DNA of 19,552 bases from Candidatus Omnitrophota bacterium. Its GTDB lineage: Bacteria; Hinthialibacterota; Hinthialibacteria; Hinthialibacterales; JAKPRU01. Each line of letters starts with the position of its first letter. The first letter of the stretch is position 1. The DNA is taken from positions 1-19,552 of the forward strand of contig JAKPRU010000313.1 in the NCBI GenBank assembly GCA_029557025.1. Reading direction: 5' to 3'. Shown piece by piece: positions 1 to 7,024 of the stretch. Made by a program: the position numbers and the translations under genes. The notes under the pieces were generated by a model. That model saw nothing but the letters and a program-made list of their open reading frames with translations. It did not search any database and had not been told where the DNA came from.

Positions 1-436
1 CCGAGAACTCCAGGATTTCGGGTCTCGATGGGCCGTTGTACGTATCGGGTTCCGTGAGTGTCGGATTAATCGAGAGAAACACGCGGCCGTCATAAAATGC
101 AACCAGCGGGGAAGGCTCCCGTGTGCGACCCTCCCCTTTGTATATCTGCTCCCATCCCTTGTCGGTGCGCCGGAACAGCATGGGGAGGCAGTTATTCAGC
201 GGCGAGGCATCCGGAATTGTCTCAATACCGCTCGCGAAGACGGTTTTACCGATGCGGACAATACTTGTATTGCCGTGACACCACATCGGATTCGCGCCGT
301 TATTAGCCGGTTGATAGGAGTAAACTTCTTCCTCTACCTCGACGATGGGGGAGAGCGGCTTTGATTTTGCTCCATCGGAAAGTGAAGCGGACAGCATCAC
401 GCTGGAAACGATCAGGATCGTTACAGTAATACGCAT
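1..436 (-). CDS. Secreted protein of unknown function, N-terminal part (runs off left edge)
   Basis: The minus-strand frame opens at an ATG (436-434) preceded by AGGAGG with a good spacing and stays open to the window edge, so only the first 145 codons are present. The N-terminus is a signal peptide (MRITVTILIVSSVMLSASLS, then DGA), so the product is probably exported. The visible mature part is rich in short beta-strand-like segments with WCHGNTSIVRIGKTVFASG and PSPLVAFYDGRVFLSINP, which resembles the blades of BNR/sialidase-like propeller proteins, but I cannot name a family. It starts 18 bases after the stop of the upstream secreted propeller-like protein, so the two are probably one transcript and may act on the same extracellular substrate. 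That functional link is inference. Confidence 0.8.
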   Translation of the reverse strand, partial: MRITVTILIVSSVMLSASLSDGAKSKPLSPIVEVEEEVYSYQPANNGANPMWCHGNTSIVRIGKTVFASGIETIPDASPLNNCLPMLFRRTDKGWEQIYKGEGRTREPSPLVAFYDGRVFLSINPTLTEPDTYNGPSRPEILEFS

Positions 437-454
437 AAAAATGCCTCCTGTAGG

Positions 455-2005
455 TTATTCGATTCTTTCGCTCTCCGGAATATGCAGGAGCGTAATGGAA
501 TTGTGTTTAAAGAGAGACTTCTTTTTCTCCCCGATCGTGTATTCGTACTCAACGAACGCGCCGTTCCAACAGATAAATAGTCGTTCGCCCCGATCATCCA
601 GTCGAACGGAAAACGCACCGCTGGGAGTGTAGCCGTATTGATCATAGTAATACGGAGTGAGAAAGGCGAGGACTTTTCTTTCGCCGGTTCGGCTGTCGTA
701 CTGGACCACCGGGGAACCGTCGTTATTGGCTTCGCCGTGCGCGCCGGGAGCATAGTAGATATATCGTCCCCCGGGACTTCGCTGCATGGAGGTCGTGTAT
801 CGTTCCTCACCGGGCCAGTTGATTCCGAGGTCTTTGATTTCCTCGGTTTCCGGGTTGAATGTGAACAATTCTCCTTCGTGGGTTGTTCCATAGAACAGCC
901 CATCCGGAGCCTTGTTTTCAGTTACGGCTCTCATTTTGCTGACCGTGCCGCCTTTGTAGTCCCCTACTTGCTCGGTCGGCGGCATCTCGGCGTCCAATAG
1001 TCGGAAGCGATTTTTTGCGGGATCGTATTCGATCAGGCGGCACTTGGGATCGGACGGATGCTGGTTGCAGGTATAGACCTTGCCGGTTGCCTCATCGATC
1101 AGGAAGGTACGGTTGGACCAGACCATTCCCTCCGGCAGGTATCCGGCCCAGTTTACTTTCTGATGGTCGATATCCCAGGCGAGGAACTCGCAATAATAGC
1201 CGACGGCATAGAGCAGCCGGCGTTTTGTATCTACGCGATGGCCCGGCCAGGAGGCCCGGAGCATCGGCACGCCGAAATCGCAGAACTCTTTTGTTTCGAC
1301 GTTGTATGCCATGATATGCCCGCCGGTGTATCCGGTCGCAAAATCTTCCTCGTGTACGTCGGGATATTTTGACCAGTATGTGCAGAACCACAGGTATGGG
1401 CCATCCAGGAAATCCAGGTTGCCGTGGATTTTCCCTTCGGAGAACACATCATCGGCGCGTCCCAGGGCATCGTTGATTTCCTGGGACAGACCGAACGAAA
1501 GCGTGGCAGGATCGTATTCCACGATATACAGGTGAGCATTGTAGCTCCCGTTGTCCCCGATGGCGGTATAGAACTTTCCGTTTGGAGGATAGTAGGCGGA
1601 TTGGCTCCAGCTTGCCCAGAACGCGCGGTGATGATCATCCACCGGTTCGGGGAAAAATCGCGGCGTCGCCGGGATGACGCCGAATTCGACTTTCGGCGGA
1701 GTTTTGGCCATGGTGAAATACTTCCCCTCGAACGGCTTGATGTGCTTGGGAGCGACAAGCATCTTCTTGTCCTGATCCACCACGACGCGCCCGGTATAGA
1801 GGAGATTTTCCTTGTCCAGTTTCTCGGCGGTTTTTTTCTCGGCGAGGGCCTCTTCGCTCAGATTCTCGGTGTCCGGCTCGGAGACATACCGGGAGGGGAT
1901 ATGTTTCGCCTTAGCATAGACCTCCGGCGCGTCGGTCCGGCCGGTCAAGACCGCAGGTCCGATCAGGCACAATGTCAACAGGAATGGGAAGATTCGCCTG
2001 GTCAT
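455..2005 (-). CDS. Secreted beta-propeller-like protein
   Basis: 516 codons. I chose the ATG at 2005 because GGAGG lies 6 bases upstream and a signal peptide follows directly (MTRRIFPFLLTLCLIGPAVL); the frame is open further upstream, but without SD or signal sequence. After a charged linker (about residues 25-90) the protein shows repeated units of the type GKFYTAIGDNG, HLYIVEYDPAT, GHIMAYNVETKEF, KVYTCNQHPSD, CRLIEYDPAKNRF, GELFTFNPETEEI and PVVQYDSRTGERK. This strand-turn-strand pattern is that of YVTN/SMP-30-like propellers. No catalytic motif is recognisable, so substrate and reaction are unknown. The next gene, 18 bases downstream, also encodes a secreted protein. A 246-base gap upstream makes this the likely first gene of the unit. 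Confidence 0.8.
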   Translation of the reverse strand: MTRRIFPFLLTLCLIGPAVLTGRTDAPEVYAKAKHIPSRYVSEPDTENLSEEALAEKKTAEKLDKENLLYTGRVVVDQDKKMLVAPKHIKPFEGKYFTMAKTPPKVEFGVIPATPRFFPEPVDDHHRAFWASWSQSAYYPPNGKFYTAIGDNGSYNAHLYIVEYDPATLSFGLSQEINDALGRADDVFSEGKIHGNLDFLDGPYLWFCTYWSKYPDVHEEDFATGYTGGHIMAYNVETKEFCDFGVPMLRASWPGHRVDTKRRLLYAVGYYCEFLAWDIDHQKVNWAGYLPEGMVWSNRTFLIDEATGKVYTCNQHPSDPKCRLIEYDPAKNRFRLLDAEMPPTEQVGDYKGGTVSKMRAVTENKAPDGLFYGTTHEGELFTFNPETEEIKDLGINWPGEERYTTSMQRSPGGRYIYYAPGAHGEANNDGSPVVQYDSRTGERKVLAFLTPYYYDQYGYTPSGAFSVRLDDRGERLFICWNGAFVEYEYTIGEKKKSLFKHNSITLLHIPESERIE

Positions 2006-2064
2006 GGTCAACCTCCATGCGTTCCGTTTTGATGAATGCCGCTCGATTCCGACATTGTGCGGGC

Positions 2065-2073
2065 ATCTTAGCA
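2065..2073 (-). promoter_or_regulatory. Weak extended -10-like site in the 2006-2251 gap
   Basis: The 246-base gap between the glycosyltransferase stop and the propeller gene holds no convincing gene or terminator. On the minus strand it contains TGC followed by TAAGAT (4 of 6 matches to TATAAT, with a TG extension), about 60 bases before the start codon. No good -35 hexamer sits at the right distance. This is the only promoter-like element I could pick out here, and it is tentative. Confidence 0.2.
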
Positions 2074-2251
2074 CTTGCAACGGAAATGGTAATCTGTTCC
2101 AAGGCGCTGGATTCGACAGAGTGTTGCGGACTCTCAAGACTCGCCGATGGTGAGGCAGGGTCGTTTATCATCTCCCCCAAGATCGGGCGGATTACAGAGG
2201 AGACAAGAGTGTCGAACCGGTCAACCCGCACCCAGGCTCCCTGTGCGGCCC

Positions 2252-3481
2252 TCACGCTACTTCCTTGTGATTCCGGCGGGCACGGATTTGTTGCGCCTCC
2301 CACAACTTATCGAGAATCATCTCCAGAACAGCATAGCAAAACACCTGCATTCCCGACAGAACCAGGACTGCACCCAGCGCGACACGGGTCCAATGTTCAT
2401 GGATCTGACGTTCGGCGATGTATTGAAATAATGGTTTCACGTTAATCATCACACCCGCAACAATACAAAAGATCGCGACAACCGCGAATCTGCCGGTCAG
2501 AAACCGCCGCCCTTGCGGGCGATAGAAACCGTGGATAAACGCCACCACACGGTTTGCCAATAATCCCACGCTGATCAGCATCAGCCCGCCCACGGCAAAG
2601 GTTATCACGGCCAGCAGGCGATAAATCCGATCCTCCGGGACATTTTGAAATCGCAGATAGTGCAGCACCGGCCCCAAACCGTACGCCACGGCGAGAAGCA
2701 GCAACAGCAGCCCCCCCGCCCCGAAAAACTTGAGCGGTTGATACAGTAACGCAATCTCCCCGATCGTATAGAGAAATCGCACGCCATCTTTGATAACCGA
2801 AAGTTTCGATCTCCCCACACGCTCCTTGTAACTCATCTCAATTTCCTCAATCCGAAGCTCGGGATCGAAGATGGCCCGACAAGTCATCGCCGGGGTAAAG
2901 TGCAATCCATCGGGAAGCGGATACAGCCTGTCCAGGGAATCCCGCCGGATCACCCGCATTCCGCTGGCGGTGTCGCTGACCTTCGACCCCGCCAATACAT
3001 TCAGAATTGTGCGAAAAATCCAGTTCCCGACTCGCCGGATGCGGGGCATTTCGGAATGCGGCCCCATGCGGGACCCGATGCACACATCCGCTCCCGTCGA
3101 AAGGAGGTTCTGAATCATTGGGATGAATTGGAGCGGATCGCAGGTTCCATCCCCATCCAGAAAGGAAACCAGAGAGCCGCGAGCCTGCTCGAACCCGAAC
3201 TTGATTGCGGCGCCATAGCCACGGTTCTGCGGAAAAGCAAATACCCGCAGGTCCGGCTCGAATTGGCGCGCAATTTCCTCCGTGCGGTCGGTGGAACCAT
3301 CCGAGATCAGAATTACCTCCACCGATCGGCAGGGGGTTTGCCGGCAGATCGGACCCCGGGCATCCAGGCAGCGCCGAATCGTGCTTTCGATTGCCTCTTC
3401 CTCATTGAAAGCAGGGATGATAATCGACAAAGTCGGCGCTTCACCCGTTGAAGGCTCGACGGGATGGGCGGTCTCGCTCAC
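2252..3481 (-). CDS. Family 2 glycosyltransferase with C-terminal membrane domain (DPM1/GtrB-like)
   Basis: 409 codons, starting at GTG (3481-3479) with AAGGAG 6 bases upstream. The N-terminal GT-A domain (about 17-240) has the nucleotide-sugar signature IIPAFNEE (21-28), ISDGSTDRT (59-67), QNRGYGAAIKFG (85-96) and the metal-binding DGDGTCDP (109-116, the D-x-D motif). The C-terminal half carries about four hydrophobic helices (near 253-275, 287-309, 331-350 and 366-390). This layout matches polyprenyl-phosphate sugar transferases that load a sugar from a nucleotide donor onto a lipid carrier at the inner face of the membrane. The sugar cannot be read from the sequence. It starts 32 bases after the stop of the Gfo/Idh/MocA oxidoreductase on the same strand, so the two are probably cotranscribed. 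Confidence 0.9.
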   Translation of the reverse strand: MSETAHPVEPSTGEAPTLSIIIPAFNEEEAIESTIRRCLDARGPICRQTPCRSVEVILISDGSTDRTEEIARQFEPDLRVFAFPQNRGYGAAIKFGFEQARGSLVSFLDGDGTCDPLQFIPMIQNLLSTGADVCIGSRMGPHSEMPRIRRVGNWIFRTILNVLAGSKVSDTASGMRVIRRDSLDRLYPLPDGLHFTPAMTCRAIFDPELRIEEIEMSYKERVGRSKLSVIKDGVRFLYTIGEIALLYQPLKFFGAGGLLLLLLAVAYGLGPVLHYLRFQNVPEDRIYRLLAVITFAVGGLMLISVGLLANRVVAFIHGFYRPQGRRFLTGRFAVVAIFCIVAGVMINVKPLFQYIAERQIHEHWTRVALGAVLVLSGMQVFCYAVLEMILDKLWEAQQIRARRNHKEVA

Positions 3482-3513
3482 CGCTGGCTCCTTTTACGAT
3501 TCGACGATGGCTG

Positions 3514-4755
3514 TCAAGCCTCGCGGATTTCCCGTTTCTCGCGGTCGTAGATCATGGCTCGCCCCGTGACATAAGCCCTGTCGGACAGGATCACCGCCAC
3601 ACCGTGCTGGTAGCCCGCGTCGATATTGGCGTTCGGCTGTTTGCGGCTGCGAAGACACTGAAGCCAATTCTCCATGTGATGCGGCATCTCCACGCCGGGA
3701 ATCATGTACTTGTCCGGGATCCGACCCGGGTCCGGGGTTCCTTGCGTAGTCAGGAACGGCTCGCTCCAGTTCGTGCAGTCGATGGTTCCCCGTGTGCCGT
3801 AGAATCGGGTATAGCTGTTGCTTCCGTTACCGATGCAAGTCGAATAACTCACCAGGAACCCTTCCGGGTATTCCAGAATGGTTTGCACATTATCGGGGCA
3901 GGTTCGCGCGTCTTTGTAGAAATACTTCCCGCCGATTGTGACCGCTTTACACGGGAATATCCCTTCCGTAATGTAATGGACCAGGTCGATGAAATGGACC
4001 ATCAATCCACCGATGGGACCGGAAGAGAAATCCCGATATCCATACCAGGCAGTGCATTGATCCGCATCGAACGGCCGATATGGACGGTGCATCAGGAAAG
4101 CTTTCCAGTCGGTATCCGATTCCTTGATATCGCGATATCGTTCCTGCCAATAGGGGATCAGGCTGTTACGAACCTGTTCCACTTTGCAGACATTCCCGAT
4201 ATAGCCGCCCTGAACAATTCGTCGTACTGCGGTAAATGAGGGCCAGCTGCGCAGTTGGGTTCCCATCTGCACAATTCGCCCGCTTTCTTTCACCGTATCG
4301 TAAGTGTCGATCAGTTCGGCAAGGTCCATGGCAATCGGTTTTTCCTGATAGACATCCTTGCCGGCCAGCACGGAAGCCTTGAGAATCGTGCAATGCTGGT
4401 GATCCGGGCTGGCCGAGATCACAGCGTCAATGTCTTTCAAGGCCAGGAGATCCTGATAGTGGATGAATTGCCGGGGTTCTTTGCCGAAGAGTTCTTTGAC
4501 CTTCCCGACGGCTCGTTGCCGTGCCTCGTTCCAGGGATCGCACACAGCGGTGATTTCGACATTCTCCTGCTCGCTGAACCGATACGCCTCCGGTATGAGC
4601 GCATTGCAGCCCCGTTCGCCGGTGCCGATCACGCCGATGGAAATGCGGTCGTTCGCGCCGGGGACGCGCGCTATCGCTCTGCCCGCCTGAATCGCGGCCA
4701 TCGCGCCCGCGGTTCGGCCCAGAAATTGACGACGATTCCAAGTGTGTTCCGACAT
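3514..4755 (-). CDS. Tat-exported Gfo/Idh/MocA family oxidoreductase
   Basis: 413 codons, ATG at 4755 with AAGGAG 8 bases upstream. The N-terminus carries a twin-arginine signal (NRRQFLGRTAGAMAA, residues 7-21), so the folded, cofactor-loaded enzyme is probably exported. The Rossmann domain begins at ISIGVIGTGERGC (38-50), with the dinucleotide-binding G-x-G-x-x-G, followed by VCDPW (71-75), SASPDHQH (114-121) and the family hallmark EKPIAMD (138-144). The C-terminal domain is the usual beta-sheet substrate domain. Members oxidise or isomerise sugars and cyclitols with tightly bound NAD(P); Tat-signal versions are abundant in planctomycetes and several candidate phyla. The substrate is unknown. 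It heads a unit with the glycosyltransferase 32 bases downstream. Confidence 0.9.
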   Translation of the reverse strand: MSEHTWNRRQFLGRTAGAMAAIQAGRAIARVPGANDRISIGVIGTGERGCNALIPEAYRFSEQENVEITAVCDPWNEARQRAVGKVKELFGKEPRQFIHYQDLLALKDIDAVISASPDHQHCTILKASVLAGKDVYQEKPIAMDLAELIDTYDTVKESGRIVQMGTQLRSWPSFTAVRRIVQGGYIGNVCKVEQVRNSLIPYWQERYRDIKESDTDWKAFLMHRPYRPFDADQCTAWYGYRDFSSGPIGGLMVHFIDLVHYITEGIFPCKAVTIGGKYFYKDARTCPDNVQTILEYPEGFLVSYSTCIGNGSNSYTRFYGTRGTIDCTNWSEPFLTTQGTPDPGRIPDKYMIPGVEMPHHMENWLQCLRSRKQPNANIDAGYQHGVAVILSDRAYVTGRAMIYDREKREIREA

Positions 4756-4800
4756 GATGTATTCTCCTTCTTGGTTCGAGATATCCTGTGATCGTTTATC

Positions 4801-4827
4801 GTCATTCCGGCGAAAGCCGGAATCCAG
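4801..4827. repeat. REP-like dispersed palindrome (GAAA-loop hairpin)
   Basis: The sequence contains ATTCCGGC, loop GAAA, GCCGGAAT: a perfect 8-base stem flanked by GTC and CCAG. Its translation on the minus strand gives the peptide WIPAFAGMT, a recurring signature of a very common dispersed intergenic repeat in many bacterial genomes. It lies between the 5' end of the oxidoreductase gene and the 3' end of the small membrane protein gene. There is no T-run, so a terminator role is unlikely. Confidence 0.7.
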
Positions 4828-4846
4828 GCGCTATCCATCAGGATTT

Positions 4847-4866
4847 GGCAGGCACGGAGGCCTGCC
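4847..4866. repeat. Second dispersed palindrome, abutting a stop codon
   Basis: GGCAGGC, loop ACGGAG, GCCTGCC forms a perfect 7-base stem with a 6-base loop. It ends one base before the TAG of the small membrane protein gene on the minus strand. The text resembles another common dispersed repeat (minus-strand GGGCAGGCCTCCGTGCCTGCC-type). With the preceding palindrome it makes a small cluster of two different repeat families within 66 bases. Confidence 0.6.
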
Positions 4867-5106
4867 CTACTGTTTGTTTCGGTGTTCATGAATCCGTTCT
4901 TTGATCCGGTTATACCATCTCCGAACAAATGGGACATCCACCGAAAGCAACGCCAGGCCCGGCAGTCCCAACATCCAACCCTGAAAAATCGGTATCAATC
5001 CGCCGATCAACCCCAGGAGGACCAGGATCACACCCAAGGTAATTCGAAGGACTCTCAGTGCAGCCTTCCCGGCAGATTGAAAACGGTGATTGTCAAAGTA
5101 AGACAT
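4867..5106 (-). CDS. Small two-helix membrane protein (PGPGW-like)
   Basis: 79 codons, beginning MSYFDNHRFQ. Two hydrophobic segments (about 19-37 and 40-56) are separated by LIPIFQGWMLGLPG, and the C-terminus is a basic amphipathic tail (VRRWYNRIKERIHEHRNKQ). This layout resembles small integral membrane proteins of the PGPGW/DUF454 type, whose function is not established; the assignment is by resemblance only. The frame is open upstream for another 98 codons, but that extension is the shadow of the divergent gene. No strong SD lies at normal distance from the ATG; a GAGAGGA sequence sits about 14 bases away. The stop codon directly adjoins the hairpin repeat. Confidence 0.65.
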   Translation of the reverse strand: MSYFDNHRFQSAGKAALRVLRITLGVILVLLGLIGGLIPIFQGWMLGLPGLALLSVDVPFVRRWYNRIKERIHEHRNKQ

Positions 5107-5113
5107 GGCCTGT

Positions 5114-5142
5114 ATGCTAATCCTCTCCCCACGCGGAACCAA
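5114..5142 (-). promoter_or_regulatory. Candidate promoter for the small membrane protein
   Basis: On the minus strand TTGGTT and TAGCAT are separated by exactly 17 bases. The -10 element ends 7 bases before the ATG, so transcription would start at or next to the start codon, giving a leaderless or nearly leaderless message. This fits the lack of a well-placed SD, but both hexamers are weak matches. Confidence 0.25.
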
Positions 5143-5230
5143 GGCAGGTGGCCCTCTGTCGGAACGGTTTGTCCTTTCGAAGACCGCACGGGTCGTGTAT
5201 CCTTGGAGACACACCGGAGGGAACACGACG

Positions 5231-5698
5231 ATGGAATGGGTGATTTGCAGCGGATTGACCGTGCTGGATGCGGTGCTGCTGTGGTGGATTTTCGCGCTGC
5301 GCCGCGAGATTCGGCAGATCCGCGAAATAGCCGAAAACCGCCGCTCTGAAAATACCCTCAGCGAAGAAGACCTTCGGGCGTTACAGAAATCCCTCACCAC
5401 GCTGGTCGAAACCCTTCAATCGTACACCGAGGAACATCTGGCGGAAATGCGGAACCAGGTGGAATCCATGCGGGAATTGGCAAACGAGATTCTTCGGATC
5501 CGTGGGACCGCTCCCGTGTCCAACGAACCGGGATCCTCACGAAGTGTCCATATTCGCCCAGATACCTCGTTGATTGAACATCGCGAAAAGGAGAGGATCA
5601 TCGCACTGCATCGCCAGGGAAAAAGTGTCCGGGAAATCTCCCGGATGCTTCAGGTTACCGCCGGCGAGGTGGAACTGGTGATCCGGCTGTCATCATGA
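5231..5698 (+). CDS. Membrane-anchored coiled-coil protein with C-terminal HTH (DUF2802/SwrB-like)
   Basis: 155 codons, ATG preceded by GGAGGG nine bases upstream. The N-terminus is one membrane helix (about 7-23, GLTVLDAVLLWWIFALRRE), followed by a long charged, heptad-like helix (25-95) and a polar linker. The C-terminus (about 120-153, ERIIALHRQGKSVREISRML then QVTAGEVELVIRL) is a helix-turn-helix of the kind seen at the end of DUF2802 and SwrB/DUF6115 proteins, often found near motility genes. No flagellar genes are visible here. Its TGA overlaps the purB start by four bases (ATGA), so the two are translationally coupled. The HTH may bind protein rather than DNA, as it is tethered to the membrane. 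The family match is by resemblance. Confidence 0.8.
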   Translation: MEWVICSGLTVLDAVLLWWIFALRREIRQIREIAENRRSENTLSEEDLRALQKSLTTLVETLQSYTEEHLAEMRNQVESMRELANEILRIRGTAPVSNEPGSSRSVHIRPDTSLIEHREKERIIALHRQGKSVREISRMLQVTAGEVELVIRLSS

Positions 5699-6990
5699 TT
5701 GAACGATACACCCGCCCTCAGATGGGGGCCATCTGGAGCGAGGAAAACAAGTACCGTACCTGGCTGCGGGTCGAAATTGCCGCCTGCCGCGTGATGTGCC
5801 GACTGGGAAAGGTCCCCCCGGACGCGCTCCGGGAGATTGAAGAGAAAGCCGACTTCGACATCCCCCGTATCCGCGAGCTCGAAAAGACCCTGGACCACGA
5901 AACCATCGCATTTCTCACTGCGGTGGGAGAGAAGGTGGGTCCGGCGTCGCGGTTCATTCATTTGGGATTAACCTCTTCCGACAAGTTGGATACGGCGGGC
6001 GCTCTCCAGCTCGTGCAGTCGCTCGATCTTATTGCGGAAGGCCTTCAGAAACTTCGGCAGGCAGTCGGCAGCCGGGCGGTGCAGCACAAACATACTGTGA
6101 TGATCGGCAGAACCCACGGCGTACATGCGGAACCGATCACATTCGGCCTGAAACTGGCCATCTGGTATGAAGAGCTGAGACGCCATATCCTTCGTCTCGG
6201 GAATGTTCGCAGGAACATTGCGGTGGGTAAGATTTCCGGCGCAGTCGGTACGTATTCCCACGTGCAGCCGGAAGTTGAGCACATGGTGTGTAAGGACCTC
6301 GGCCTGGAACCGGCCCCCGTGTCCAACCAGATCATCCAGAGAGACCGTCATGCGGAGTATCTCAACGCTCTCGCGCTGCTCGCCTGCACATTGGAAAAAA
6401 TGGCGTTCGAGATTCGGGGGCTGCAAAAGACCGAGGTTCACGAGGTGGAGGAACCGTTCCCGAAAGGGCAGAAGGGCTCCTCCTCCATGCCGCACAAAAA
6501 GAATCCTAATCTCTCCGAACGAATCACCGGCCTGGCGCGTCTGCTGCGCGGTTACGCCCTGGTCGGCATGGAAAACGTGGCGCTATGGCACGAGCGGGAT
6601 ATTTCGCATTCCTCCAATGAGCGAGTCACCCTGGCAGATGCCTCCATTCTGGTCGATTACCTGCTTGACCGCATGACCTGGATTATTACCGACATGCGTG
6701 TTTTCCCGGAACACATGAAAAAGAATCTGGACCTGACCGGCGGCCTCATTTTCTCCCAGAAAGTTCTCCTTGCCCTCACCAAGGCCGGAATGTCACGCGA
6801 AGAGGCGTACGCCATTGTCCAGGAGAGCTCCATGAAAGTTTGGGAGGAAGGCGGACATCTGCGCGATTTACTGAAAGATCATCCGAAGGTCAGGGAACTT
6901 CTTAGCGAAAAACAGCTGGAGGAATGCTTTGGGCTGGGGAATCTGCTGGAAATGGTCGATCTCGTTTTTGAGCGGATTGGGTTGGTGTGA
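5695..6990 (+). CDS. purB: Adenylosuccinate lyase
   Basis: 431 codons, the usual length. It catalyses two steps of purine synthesis in the cytoplasm: SAICAR to AICAR plus fumarate, and adenylosuccinate to AMP plus fumarate. Fumarase/aspartase superfamily motifs are in order: HLGLTSSDKLDT (89-100), MIGRTHGVHAEPITFG with the catalytic His (136-151), SGAVGTYSHVQPEVE (181-195) and the mobile-loop signature GSSSMPHKKNP (261-271) with the catalytic serine. One oddity is lysine in TSSDKLDT, where a hydrophobic residue is usual. The start overlaps the stop of the upstream membrane protein (ATGA). No other purine gene is in view. The gene is convergent with uvrC, with only 34 bases between the two stops. 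Confidence 0.97.
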   Translation: MIERYTRPQMGAIWSEENKYRTWLRVEIAACRVMCRLGKVPPDALREIEEKADFDIPRIRELEKTLDHETIAFLTAVGEKVGPASRFIHLGLTSSDKLDTAGALQLVQSLDLIAEGLQKLRQAVGSRAVQHKHTVMIGRTHGVHAEPITFGLKLAIWYEELRRHILRLGNVRRNIAVGKISGAVGTYSHVQPEVEHMVCKDLGLEPAPVSNQIIQRDRHAEYLNALALLACTLEKMAFEIRGLQKTEVHEVEEPFPKGQKGSSSMPHKKNPNLSERITGLARLLRGYALVGMENVALWHERDISHSSNERVTLADASILVDYLLDRMTWIITDMRVFPEHMKKNLDLTGGLIFSQKVLLALTKAGMSREEAYAIVQESSMKVWEEGGHLRDLLKDHPKVRELLSEKQLEECFGLGNLLEMVDLVFERIGLV

Positions 6991-7024
6991 AGAGGGGGAG
7001 ATGTGGACGGAGAAGACGGGAGAT

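Noticed and set aside
2006..2137. Longer N-terminus for the propeller protein (44 extra codons)
   Set aside because: The extension is Arg/Pro-rich without SD, and would bury a perfect signal peptide and its GGAGG site inside the protein.
4801..4827. GAAA-loop palindrome as an intrinsic terminator
   Set aside because: No T-run follows on either strand and the sequence is typical of a dispersed repeat family.
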